Source of the DNA: Leptodontidium sp. MPI-SDFR-AT-0119
Taxonomy: Eukaryota > Ascomycota > Leotiomycetes > Helotiales > Leptodontidiaceae
NCBI GenBank assembly: GCA_020726505.1
Contig: JAHLEZ010000004.1
Coordinates: 3,410,001-3,474,000, forward strand
Direction: 5' to 3'
Length of the DNA: 64,000 nt
In this document: in pieces, positions 51,400 to 63,139 of the stretch
How positions within the stretch are numbered: the first letter of the stretch is position 1
How the letters are laid out: every line of letters begins with the position of its first letter
Position numbers and translations under genes: made by a program
The notes under the pieces: model-generated
What the model was told of the DNA's origin: nothing
The model's database searches: none
What the model saw: only the letters and a program-made list of their open reading frames with translations

Positions 51400-52890
51400 A
51401 ACCCCTTAATTACTACATTTATAGTAAATATTATAGTAAAGAATATATTATTAGCGAAGATTGCGAAGATTAGGCCACTCTTGTACTTAAGTAGTTTATA
51501 GTAAAGAACGTTAATACGCTAGTTAGATAAGAAGGTAATCACATTCAAGGCAATTTTAGTGTATATATAAGTCTATAACATTTGTATTTGTGATTCTTAA
51601 ACCAAACCTACAGATATAATTATTTATATATAAACTGCTTACCTCTTACTTTCTCATAAGCCTCTTACCCTCTAGGAGTATGCCCTATTACCGGTTTAAT
51701 TTCTTATAGTATATGTATAAGCCGAGAAGCCATTTAAGCTAAACTAATTAACCCCTTATTAAACCGAAGTAGCTTGTTGATCGTCATTCGCCTTTTCCAC
51801 TAATATATTATGCTTAAAAATAAACTAGTAAGCATATAACTTAGCCCTAGTCAACTCGCTTAATACTTTGTTCATTTTACTTAGCACTTCATCGACTACC
51901 TGGGAAAATTAATAAGGAGTCGCGATATAGTATATAAAGCTTATTTAAAGCTTTTCGTAGAACTCGTCGTAGTATGTAGTGTTAACCTTAACCTTAATCT
52001 CCCTACTCTTGTCTACGAGTTTGAGATTAAACACCTTTTAGTTTATAGTCTCGAAATACTTAATCTTTAACTTATAAACTACATAAACTTTAATAATCTA
52101 CTTAAGAGTATAAAGCGACAGTAATTTAATAGGAGATATATTCACGCGGAAGGGAGGGTTCAAAGAAGAGGATTCGCTTTAGAAAGGATTAAGATTAAGG
52201 CCCTTTAGCTTCGTAAGTCAGATCGTAGTAAGTGTAATAAGTTGACCAATCTTCTCGACTTCACTTAAGCCCTCGAGGACGTCGAAATCAAAAACTATTA
52301 AGATTCTACTAAAGTTAGTAAATAATCTTAAATTAAGTACGAGTAATTATAGACCTTAAGTTATTAATAAAGTTAGCCTAGTATTCCTTTAATTATATTA
52401 TAGAACTTTTCTTTAACTTCTCGTCTTAAATAACTCTCTCAGATTGTACCCTTAACGACGGATTAGTATATACTCAACTTTTATATAAGGTAACTTATTA
52501 GCTAGTACTATACACCTTACTAAGTTATTAATATCACTTAAGATAATAATATATCTTGTTATTATAATAATTAATACGTCTAAAACTAGTTCGACTTTCA
52601 AGCACTAACAAATTAAGGATTAGCCTTTGGAGATCGCTGACGTGTTATGTAAGGCATCGCTAAAGATATCACTAAGTTAAATTAATAAAAGCGCATTCCT
52701 TTTCTAAGTAACTTACTTTAATACTTCCCGAGTAATCTAATCGCGCACTACGTTTGCTATTTTGTGTAAGTGTAAATAATATCTTTATTAATAAAAGAAG
52801 GACGACCTTACTTTATTTGTTTTGGCTATTTAGTTAGTGGCGTAAGGGTGGCGCATCTCAGGGTGGGCTAGCCCGTGCGCGCGCGTTAGC
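51400..52890 (+). pseudogene. Decayed frame 2 of the AT block, unknown protein
   Basis: A plus-strand frame with TAA/TAG interruptions only, spanning about 490 codons. Readable pieces include YLYINCLPLTFS, NPLLNRSSLLIVIRLFH, LFVELVVVCSVNLNLNLPTL, NFYIRQLISQYYTPYQVINI and RPYFICFGYLVSGVRVAHLR. No family is recognised. It ends just before palindrome site 5 in a CG-rich tract. Confidence 0.4.
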
Positions 52891-52903
52891 CGGCAATTAT
52901 TTA

Positions 52904-52927
52904 TTTTAGTATACTAATATACTAAAA
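52904..52927. repeat. Palindrome site 5
   Basis: TTTTAGTATACT plus AATATACTAAAA (one mismatch), preceded by a CpG-rich segment (GTGCGCGCGCGTTAGCCGGC near 52875). It lies immediately upstream of decayed frame 3. Confidence 0.88.
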
Positions 52928-53010
52928 CATTTAACTTATAATATAACTAAACCCTATTACTTACTTAACAAATACTATAATTATAGTATCTTATAATCTC
53001 AAGACGTAAA

Positions 53011-54950
53011 GTAATAGCTCGAAATAGCTAATCTTACTCTATAAGATTACTACAAAACACAAACGCGCGACTGAGACTAAAACCTTAAGCGATAAGAGTA
53101 AGAAAGCTCTAAAGAAGGGGCGAAAGAAGAGTAAAGTAAATATTATAATAAAAGATACGGAGTAAAGAGAAAGGAATAAGCTTTTCTAATAAAGAGTTTA
53201 GGCGGCGAAGGCTAAATAATATACTTTTTTATCCCTCTTTTCTTATCTTATACTAACTATCTTAGGGCATTATTGTTAACCGCGCTGTAAAGTATCCTCG
53301 AAACTCACTCCGGCGCGTAAAAGGCGGTCTAGTGCGTGATATACGTTATTAGCGGTGAAAAACTAAGCGACAAGATATCCTTTAATTCTAGTATACCTAA
53401 GATAATCCTTATAAAGGCTTATTATAAAGGCCAAGTTCTAACGTTTGACTAGCTGTAGGATCTTATATATAAAGACTTAGATTAAGAAACCCTTGTTAAT
53501 ATAATCGTTAATTATAGTGAAAATAACTAAACTAAGGACTAAGTTACTTAGAAGATCGTTACTAAAACATTATTTAGAGAGATTAGTTAACCGCCTAAGA
53601 CCTTTAGTAACATCTCGGGTATCATTGATTTCCCTTTACCCCCGATAGACTTCAAACTAAAGCTCCCCTCTAAACTTAGCCGTACTATTATAAACGCTAA
53701 AGCCGCTTCTGAATATATAGTTAATATTGTCTTTACTAATTAATTAATTAAGTACTATATTAACATAAGTTACGCTAGGCTCGTAACTCTCGCGGGATAA
53801 TATAAAAAGATTTAGTTCGTCGTATTATATACTAAAGCCAACGTCTCCCTTCTTCTCGAACCGGACTATAACTTCTAATCCCTTATTACTAAGTTATATA
53901 ATCTTATAGTAATTCGCTAAATTTCAAGCTACGTCCTTTTTCTCCCTTTAAGGTTAATTCACGTAACTTTTACGATTATAACTAGAATTTTATATAACAA
54001 TTCTTTCCGTATACACTAGAATATCTAAGGGGCAACGATAGGAATAGTTTACGCCTTAGATAATAATAAAGAAGGAGATAACGAAGATAAACTGAATTAT
54101 GTCGTTAAGTTATAGCTAAATACTTTAAAAGAAGGTATAAAGTAGAAGCCTTTATGTCAAGAGATTAAGGCGGCGATTAAATCAGCTTGCCTTTAGAACC
54201 TTCGTAGAGACAAGGGGCTCTTGAAATATATTAACTAAGTAAAGGCTTTTATTATAAAGTATTTCCTAGAAGTTACACTTAAGGCTTTAGATATAGTAAA
54301 AGATAAAGTAATAAACTAACCGTCAGTACTTAAGTTACAGGACTAAGGCGCGGAGTAAGACGAGGATAAAGGTAATAAGTTAGAGAAAAAGGATAATATA
54401 CTAGAATAATAAGGTGTGGAGGACTAAATAAAAGGCAAGGGTAAAGAATTAAAGGATACGAGCGTAAATAGTGAGGAGGAGTTAGAGGAAGATATTAATA
54501 AGTAAGGAGATTATGTTTTAAAGTAAGAAGATAACAAGGGAAGTGAGTATGTGACTAATAAGGCGAGTGAGGAAGAGGGTAATAAAGACGAGAATAATAA
54601 GGCGAGTAAAAAAGAAAGTAATAAGGAGGTATATAATTAAGCAAGCGAGGAAGAGGAAAGTAAAGAAGTATATAATTAAGTAAATAAGGAAAAGGAAAGT
54701 AAAGAAGTATATAATTAGGCGAGTAAAGTAAAAGGAAGTAATAATAGGGAGGATAAAGAGAGCGAGAAGGGTAAAAGTGAGGATAAGGAGGATAAAGAGA
54801 GCGAGAAGGGTAGAAGTGAGGATAAGGACAATAAAGTAAGCTAAGACCAGGATAATGCCGTAATTTAAGACAGCGACGAGTAAATAAAGGTTTAGGAGAC
54901 TGAGTAGTACTAAATAAGTAGTTAAGTAGTGTAGTATTATATATAAAACT
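53011..54950 (+). pseudogene. Decayed frame 3 of the AT block, unknown protein with acidic repeat tail
   Basis: About 645 codons in one plus-strand frame, broken only by TAA/TAG. The N-terminal half holds LEIANLTL, SIPKIILIKAYYKGQVLTFD, DFPLPPIDFKLKLPSKLSRT and LIVIR..SSYVLFLPLRLIHV. The C-terminal ~200 codons are extremely Glu/Lys/Asp/Ser-rich and contain a 13-residue tandem repeat (EVYN, stop, ASEEEESK) at 54629-54745, starts 39 bp apart. No family is recognised. Because stops replace what looks like Gln throughout, the frame was once open. Confidence 0.45.
54629..54745 (+). repeat. Three 39-bp coding tandem repeats
   Basis: GTATATAATTA starts at 54629, 54668 and 54707, exactly 39 bp apart (13 codons), each followed by an AAG/GAG-rich stretch. 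It lies in the acidic tail of decayed frame 3. Confidence 0.8.
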
Positions 54951-55212
54951 AATAATTAGATTACCTTATGTTAAATTATTAGTTATTAACTAAGTTAGGA
55001 AGTGATAATAGATTAGTAGTTATAACTTAGATTAGGAAGGTATAACAAATTATTAATTATTAGCTAAGTCTGGGGGTAATAACACAAGAGTAGTTACTAA
55101 CTAAGTTAAGACGTGATAATAAATTAATAGTCACTAATTATTTTTGGGATAGATAGTTATAAGTAATATTTCTATATAAACAAAATCCCTAATAAAAAAT
55201 AATTACTAATTC

Positions 55213-55236
55213 TTTTAGTATACTAATATACTGAAA
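55213..55236. repeat. Palindrome site 6
   Basis: TTTTAGTATACT plus AATATACTGAAA. It lies between the 3' ends of the convergent decayed frames 3 and 4, the only site not on a 5' side as I read the genes. Confidence 0.85.
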
Positions 55237-55289
55237 CCCCTTATATTTATATACTCCTAAGCATTTACTCTTTTAATATAAAGAACTTA

Positions 55290-58200
55290 GCAAGGTACTA
55301 TAGGATACTCCCCGGCCTATATATACCCTTCCCCTACTAAGATGAGCCGTCTTATACTACCGACCACTAAATCCGCCTACTAGTATTCTTTACCGTCGAG
55401 ATTAAAGTCCTATTTCTATCTAGTAACGGAATTATTTAATAAATAAAAAGAAGTTAACAAAGAAGTTATGTTATTATTCCTTCTAAATCTCTGGGTATAA
55501 GTTTAAAGCGATATTTACCTTTTAATACATTACTTAGTACTACTTATTATTAAAATATTTACAATTATAACCCGGACTAAATAACTATAAACAATCGAAC
55601 ATTATTCGTGAATCCTTAATCTTTATCTTATTAGAAATACATAAATATAAAGGAGCCTAAAAGTATTATACTAAGTCGTTATAATAAAAGGTAATATTAT
55701 TATCTTCGATCTTACTTCATATCTTTAGTTATTCTAAATTCCTTTCCTTTATTAGTACTTAAAGGATAACTTGTCGATACTTTCAGAAATATAAATAATT
55801 TAATAAATTTAAGACTTTCTTTAGGTATAAGTACTTCACGGCCTTTAGGAGCAGCTTTAAGATATTATCAAGCTCTTAGGCAGCTCGCCTTACTTCGCGT
55901 GTCTTCTAATCGAGCCCTAAGACATCTTTAGATATTATTAAAAAATTAAGTTAAATATTCTCCCGTATCTTAAGGCGCGCCTAATTAACGATCAGTAAGA
56001 ACTAAGTGTAGCCCGTTTAAATTAAGGTTAACTCGAATCCTAACTTACGGCGTAAAGTCCCATCTTACCCTTAATACTAGTTATATTAAAGGGTTCTCAC
56101 CTTATATAACGCCCCTTAAGTAAAGAAGTGTTACAAGCATTTTAAGAGGGCGTAAAGCAAGTAACTTTAACCTTTACTAATCTTGTTACTTAAGGCGGTT
56201 ACAGTAACTGCCTTAAATAACTTACAAAACTTCTTAATATTACCTATTATAAAGTCGTAATACTACAAAAACGTAATTACTTATACGAAAGGCGGGGTTT
56301 GTAATCATTAGCAGAACGTAATATTTTCCCAGTCCTTAATCGCCTTTGTCCAGATCTTATTAAAACAAACTAAAAGAATAGTACTAAGTAGTCGAGCTTT
56401 TAGCTAGAGCGACTTTACCCAGTCACGAGCCGTCTTATAACTAATTATAAATCGTGTTTTACTATTCGTGTAATTATTCTCGATCGTCGCTCACTTCTTT
56501 TTTCTTATAAGTTTCTTATTTAAGACAATAAAGAGCTAAGTGACCTAATTAAGACAAAGCTTTAAGAGGCTGGGGTTATTAAAGAAATAGATTATTCCTA
56601 CGTCGTAGATTTCCTTCTTAATTATATAACATTACAAGTACTTTAATTTAGCTTTATAAATCTAAGAACCTTTGGCTAGTTTGTGCGTTATATTATACGC
56701 CTCAGCTAAGAACTTGACGTTATAGTACTTTATTACGCTTAAGGGCTTTTCAAGGTATAAGTTCTTTAGAAGTTTCTCTAAGTAATATCGCTTTTATAAG
56801 TAAACTTAAGCTTCCTTATGATTATTCCCACTTATAGTAGGAGCGCTAAGGTAGATTTCGATTGCGACATTAATAAAAAGATCCTCGTGTAATAAGAACT
56901 CTTAATTAAATATAGTATTTAGCTTATTATAATAGTTTGTAATAACTATTAAGAAAGATTCTTGACCTTAGAACTATAACTTATGTCCTTTGCCCGTAAT
57001 ATATAAAAAAGGGTTAATAAAGTCCTCAAAACCGTCCTTAAATATAATATTTAAGATTATTATCTAAATTACTTCGAGATATTTTACTTAGATTAAGTAA
57101 GTTTAGTACTGTTTCGTTTTCGAATCCTCTTTTCTAGTCTATGTCTCGCTTACTTTTACTCTAGCATTTAACTAAGTAATAAGCTAAGTAGGTGGCATAT
57201 ACTAAGTAACTATATTATAAGCTTAAGCGAAAATACTCTTTATTATAATATAATTAGAGAAGTGAGCCAATTGTTTATTTATTAATCCCTTAGTTTAAGT
57301 ATTATCTAGATTATAGAGGTTAGGGAAGAACATATAAACGACAAAATTATAAATACTTATAATACTACTGATATATAAGTGTGGAATATGTCGAAATTAC
57401 ACTATTACCTCCCTTAATTTACAGGTGAATTTATTATATAAATATATAAACGTTCGCTCAATCTTAATATTACTTGTAATCCCCTGTACGTATTAGTATA
57501 ATAGATAATAAAAGAACTCGCATTAAATAACTACGAGAGATATTAATAAAGCCCTTATATTATTAATATCACTATTTATTAAAATGAATATTTATACGAC
57601 TTCTTTTAATTTAAGACAAATATTCTTCGCTAGTGACGACGCGTCTATTATTCCTATTATAAGCTCTTTGACATGTGAAGCTAGTAAGACAAAGAGCTTC
57701 TTATTTGCCCCTTAATTACTACGAAAAAGCGTATTCTTAAGCCCAGTAGTTATTTTTAGAAACTAATAAACTGCCTTATACATAGCGTCTAAAGTGTAGT
57801 AATTACTATTAACTTTACGCTTATAGCGCATGGCATTTAGCTTATATTGCCTTTTACTATACCTTAGAATCCCTTCCTAAATTATTTTCAAGAAGGTCGA
57901 TATTAAATAATAAACATTATTAAGTTAGTCTAATAACTTGTATTAATTAATAAAGTCCGAGAGTTCTAAGTCTTGATCTTCTCGTGGTAGTAAGCCTCCT
58001 TACTCGTCGAAGAGATCTATAAGCTTGCCTATAAAATCAAGGGCTTCGTTATTATTAGGAATATTTAGAATATTATCGTCAGAATCCGCGGGCGGTACTA
58101 TAAGTAATAACATCTTTATATCTTCATCTTAAGTAGTACCTTGACCTAATCTTGCCTTAGTTTTTAACAATTGCGAGAGCCTTTTCTTAACTTCTCTTAT

Positions 58201-59388
58201 CTTCTAGTCTAACTTCTTACGATAAACTAATTAACCTTTTCTTTCTAAAGGGCTTACGGAACTGCCCTCTTTTATATTAAATAATTTTAACGACAAGGGT
58301 TTTATTTCTTAAGAAGTAAAGTATTAAGTATTTAGGGATAAATCGACTAGGTCGCTGGAAAAGTGATGTCTTGACTCTAATAAAAAAGGTCGTATAGTTA
58401 TAAAACGTGAGTTTAAGTTAAATAAGATTCCTAGACTACTCCTCTTATTTAAAAAAAGGGTTTATATTAGAGCGGGGCTAAAGGTTGTTACCGGCGATAC
58501 TCGAGGATTATTATTTACGTTTAGAGGGGATAAAGATAAGTAAGGAGATTTAGAACGTGTAATTAATATAATTATAGGATTATTATTTAAGTTTAGAGAT
58601 AATAGAGATAAGAGAGTAAACTTAAATTATATAATTGACACTATTCTAGGATTACTTTTTATATCTAGTAAGAGAGAATAGATAGTTGTAAAGCCAGAAT
58701 CCTTATTAGATAAGATCCTTATACTGTGGCTTACATTTAGTAGGAGAGAATAAATAAAAGTAAAGCCAGAATTTAAATTAGATAAGATCCTTAGATTATG
58801 GCTTATATCTGGTAGGAGAAAATTGATAGTAGTAAAGTTAGAATCCGCATTGGATAAGATCCTTAGATTGTGGCTTGTATTTGGTAAGAGAGAATGAATA
58901 GTAGTAAAACTAGAATTTGTATTAAATGAGATCTCTAGATTATTTCTTATAGTCGATAAAAGTGATAGTACTAGAGTAAACTTAAAGCTTAATAACTTCG
59001 AAGTATTTGAATCCTCTTTATACTTGCGACTTTACTTTAACGTCAAGAAATTTACAGTAAGGAGTCTAAGAGTTAGTCAAGGAGTACTAGATGTATTAGG
59101 TTTTAGTGGAGGAAAAGTAGCGTAAGAAGTGGCCGATAGAGTTGTGGAGGAGTTATATAAAGAGTTCTATTACGAATTAGTAAAAGCGACTTTAGTTTAG
59201 ATAATTTATACAGTAATAAAACAATTTATTAGCCCTACGACATTACTTCTCGATTGGCTCCTAGCTATAAACTAGCCCAGTAAAGCACGCGGCCTTCTAC
59301 GCCCTTTAGTTAATCAACTTCGAGAGGTAGTCGGCGATACTCGTGGCCTTCTACACACCCTTCTTAGTTTTGGCGAAGCTTTTGCCAT
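55290..59388 (-). pseudogene. Decayed frame 4 of the AT block: large unknown protein with 24-residue repeats
   Basis: Minus-strand frame beginning at a preserved ATG (59386-59388, MAKASPKLRRVCRRPRV), 111 bp from palindrome site 7. The basic N-terminus leads into seven 24-residue repeats (58440-58990; core SHNLRILSN then SGFTTIYSLLPDI). A long region follows that is readable to about 55.3 kb in two or three frames, with almost only TAA/TAG stops (LLIVPPADSDDNILNIPNNN, EALDFIGKLIDLF, REDQDLELSDFIN, NAMRYKRKVNSNYYTLDAMY, RDWVKSL, KIWTKAIKDWENITF). At up to ~1300 codons it is the largest relic of the block. I recognise no domain. Confidence 0.5.
58449..58990 (-). repeat. Seven 72-bp coding tandem repeats
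   Basis: Equivalent points fall at 58521, 58593, 58665, 58737, 58809 and 58881, each exactly 72 bp apart, with weaker units at both ends. The period is 24 codons. In the minus-strand frame of decayed gene 4 the units translate without stops (except one TAA), which supports that strand as the coding one. Confidence 0.9.
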
Positions 59389-59498
59389 CGAATAAGTAAC
59401 TAGTGCTATATAGTAAAGGTTTAGATAAGCAAAGTATATATCGAGGTATAAAGAAATAAAGAGCTAAGAAAAAAATATTAAAGGTAGTTTAGTTAATA

Positions 59499-59522
59499 TT
59501 TAAGTATACTAATATACTAAAA
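59499..59522. repeat. Palindrome site 7
   Basis: TTTAAGTATACT plus AATATACTAAAA. It lies upstream of decayed frame 4 (minus). Confidence 0.85.
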
Positions 59523-59599
59523 CCCTAAGGATTAGTTTTGTTTACTAAGCGACCGCGGAAAACGGCCCTCACTATAAAAACCCCTACACTTATAAGAAA

Positions 59600-62500
59600 T
59601 TAGTTTTATATATTTGTAATCATAATATATAATTAAGCGTAAATTCATATAATAACTTATATATAACCTTAAGTAATAATTGTCCTCCCTTAAAGTAATA
59701 ATTAATAATAAGTAATAATAAACAATATAAGTTAAGTACAAATGTTATTAAAGAGAAGAGGCCTCGCTCGTAACTTTCTCTGTCTCTTATAAGAGGTCGA
59801 GGGTTTAAAGTAAAAAGAGGTTTAGTTTATAAGCCTCTCGTGGTATTTGAAGAGAAGAGAAGGTAGTACTTACGTCTCTTATAACGTAAGGAATTAGATA
59901 TTCTATAGCCGAGTAAATACTAATTACTTTAAGGAAGGTGTCAAAGAGTACCTTAGTGATTTTCTCTGTTTTCTAAGTCCCGAGCTTATGAATTCTAAAA
60001 GCCGTTAGAACTATAACTAGTAGGGGCCAAGGAAGCTACTTACTAGCTAGTAGTACCCTTCGGAAGAAGTACTACGATACCTTTCTTAAACTATTATATT
60101 AGTGTGTAGATCTTATAATACATTTGTAATTAACTACTTAATTGTTTCTTCGTTAATTTTAACTAAGTGGCCAGGTATTTCAGGATATAACTATAAATGT
60201 CGACTCCTTGTTTAGTTTTATAACCTACTACCTAAAAGAAGTCTCGTAACTCTACCCTGTCTAGTCTTATTACTTTCGTCCGCAAATATATATAGCTTTT
60301 ATATAACTCAAATCTATACATTATATTAACAATTTCAACCGTCATTTCCTCTTTTGTGACCTTAGTCTCGACTTTAGCGTATAACGAGAAGAAGGTTTAC
60401 ATCTCAGGCATTAAGCTCTACTTAAACGCCTTCTTTACTATAAGAACTACTACTAACGCCTTGGCCTTATCAAATTTAATAATCTTATTTAGAAGCTTAA
60501 CGATTCGCGTTTAATAAGCTACTTTAAAGGTGTTTTTAAAAAAGAACTCTTTAAGGAACGTAATTTATATTAAAGTAACGTTATATAATATAGCGGAATT
60601 ATTTCTTTTTCCTTTAATTATTAATTACTATAACTCATACTAGAAAACGTTTATTACTTCTAAGTCTAAGCTTTAACTTCGTTATTATATAATAGCCAGT
60701 TAAAGACTTAACGTCGATCTTACACTAACTCCTAGCTTATTAAATACCTTTTTCTGTTTCGAAGGGCGTTATTCCGCGGAGTTTAATATAAAAGGTGGTT
60801 CTAGAGAAGGACTTACTCGAGGTTCGTTTAAAGATAATATATTTAAAGAAGTAAAGTTTAACAAGGGGGGATTCGAGGACGGCAGATTCGACGAGGGGGG
60901 ATTCGACGACAGTAAATTTAAAGACGGCAGATTTAACGAGGGGGGATTCGACGACGGCAGATTTAAGGACAACAGATTTAAGGAGGGGGGATTCGTAAAA
61001 GGGATATTTAAGGAGGGGAGGTTTAGAGGGGCGAGCGTGGGAGAAAGGTGGTTCAAAGAAGTAAGGGGTGAGGTAGCGAGGGTCGTAGAGGATATATTAA
61101 GAGAAGGTATAGTCGTAGAAAGTAAGGGGATTTAGTCCTAGTAAAGTAAAGGGAATACTATAAATGTATTAGGGAGAGCTTAAATTAGAGTTAATTAATA
61201 ATATATTAGCGGTTAGAGCGTAAGGAGAGGCTCTCGAGTAGACAGTTCTAATTGTAAAGGCAAGGACGACGTCGAGGATATCTGTAGGGTTTCTGTGAGC
61301 GATCGAAAGGTATCTTAGATATAAGAGATCTTCTCTAGCTAAGTGTTTAATAGTTCGAGGATTAAGTGGTATATAATTTACTAAAGGAGCTACGTCTATT
61401 AGTACCGCGTCTAAAGAAAGGGGGGAGGAGCGTATAGATTAGTATTCCCCTATAAAGGCGCTGCCTTATAAGATAATATTAGTAAGACGTATTTTATAGT
61501 AAGTTACTAGAAATATTCTTAGGAATAAGAGGGAGAGGGCAAGTAGGATATATTTTATTATAGATATTACGGGGTATATTTTATTGTGAGTATTATAGGG
61601 CGCTAAAAATATACTAGTGTATTATAAGGAAAAGCGTATTATTACACAAAAAGTATATTATTAAGAAAGAGCTTGTTACTAAACTGGCGTTATTTTACTT
61701 GTGCGACTAATTTCGGCAATATTATAGCAGACATAAATTTATTACTACCCCTCCTTGTGAGTCTTATAATCTGCATTAAATAAGTCGACATATAATGCCG
61801 CTATAATAAGATTATTATTACCGCGAGTATTTTAAGAGAAGAGCTATCGTCGTACTCGCGATAATATAATCACGGTTATGTTTAATATATAATATATAAT
61901 ATATTACTACGAGCCTTACTTCAAAATTATATTATTACTTTATCAAATTATAATATTTTATTATATATGCGGCCGGGCCCCTCTCTATAAGGTCTTCTTC
62001 TTTACTTACTTCGTATCTATTGTCTTCACTAAACCCATAAGAATTAAAGCTCTAAGCGCCTTACTATCTAACTTCTACTTCTACTTCTTAAATACTAACT
62101 CCTTCTTGTCTCTTAATAAGGAGTACTTCTTAGAAGGAGAGATATAAGTTTGTGGCTTAGTCAGGGTATATACACTAGAAGGCTTAAACGAACTAATAGG
62201 CATTAGTTAGTCTAATAGGGATTTTACTATTAAATCGTTAATATATAAGCCTTATTAATAAAAGTACGACTTACTATTAGAGGCTAGGGGAGGGCTCGAG
62301 TCTAAAGTGGCGCCCTTGAACGGAAAGTTTAACTTTTAAGTAAGGGTTAATAAGTAGACAAGGACAACTAAAGTCCTCTTTAGTGTACTTTCTTTAAAGG
62401 CGGGGAAGGACTAAGACAAGGGTTGAGAGGAGGGTTAAGGGATTAGCTTAGGCTTAGTCTTAGGAGCTTGTGTTTTAGGCGTTAATAGCTTAGGGCCTGT

Positions 62501-62940
62501 CAATAGTATAATCTTGGGTTTAGCTTTTAGACGAGTAGTTAAGGCCGTAATAGACAATATATTAGGTTTTAGTTCCGCGGTAACGTTTACTAAGGCAACC
62601 GGCTTAGTTCTTATAGATTTAGTCAAAGAAGGTTAAGGTCCTTTAGGATAAACAACTACCTTTATTAAAGTACATCTAGTAAGTAGAAAAAGAAGCTTAC
62701 TTTTATAGACGAGATAATAGAGCTCTACTCCGTCCTTAGTTATAGCGAGTAACTCCCGACCTGTATTAAGAAGCTAGAATTGTAAGTACGAGCTTAATAT
62801 AAAAGCTAGGAAGGGAGAATTACCTATACTTATAGTTAATTTATAATTAAGATTCCGCTTAGTCTTAAGTCTATTGTGAATGCCGTTACTATTACTATTA
62901 ATAAAGTTAGTGATGTTTAGAGGAAAGGAGGGGTACTTAT
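59600..62940 (-). pseudogene. Decayed frame 5 of the AT block, unknown low-complexity protein
   Basis: Minus-strand coding is suggested by long TAA/TAG-only frames. Near 62440-62680 is a Lys/Thr/Pro/Leu-rich segment (KSIRTKPVALVNVTAELKPN). Near 60770-61056 is an Asn/Pro/Ser/Leu repeat region. Near 59900-60180 is GHLVKINEETIK with ERYRSTSSEGYY and VSSFLGPY. Frame changes occur between the pieces, so one gene or two cannot be decided. No family is recognised. The start would lie near palindrome site 8. Confidence 0.35.
60856..61020 (-). repeat. 15-bp coding tandem repeats
   Basis: GGGGGGATTCG recurs at spacings of 30, 45 and 45 bp, so the basic unit is 15 bp, translating on the minus strand to pentapeptides such as SLNLP, SSNPP and SLNPP. 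About eleven units, diverged. Confidence 0.85.
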
Positions 62941-62978
62941 AATTGTTTATATTTTAATACACAGTAAACCGTGCGCCA

Positions 62979-63002
62979 TTTGAGTATACTAGTATACTAA
63001 AA
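62979..63002. repeat. Palindrome site 8
   Basis: TTTGAGTATACT plus AGTATACTAAAA. First of a pair (centres 89 bp apart) around a CpG-rich spacer, between divergent decayed frames 5 and 6. Confidence 0.88.
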
Positions 63003-63067
63003 CCCGGCTGCTAGGCCACCTCGCGCGACGTCGCCGCAAGCTTAGTATTATAGTAACCCCACTAATG

Positions 63068-63091
63068 TTTTAGTATACTAATATATTAAAA
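63068..63091. repeat. Palindrome site 9
   Basis: TTTTAGTATACT plus AATATATTAAAA. Second of the pair, on the side of the plus-strand frame 6. Confidence 0.85.
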
Positions 63092-63139
63092 CATTCGCGC
63101 ACTTTTAATCTTAATCCTCGACCACACCCCTAACTCTCT

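Noticed and set aside
61600..61630. Tenth palindrome copy (ATATACTAGTGTAT)
   Set aside because: Only the centre matches and the TTTTAG/CTAAAA ends are missing.
49208..63091. Palindromes as bacterial-type terminators or CRISPR-like repeats
   Set aside because: The context is a fungal chromosome, spacing ranges from 59 bp to over 4 kb, and there is no regular spacer pattern.
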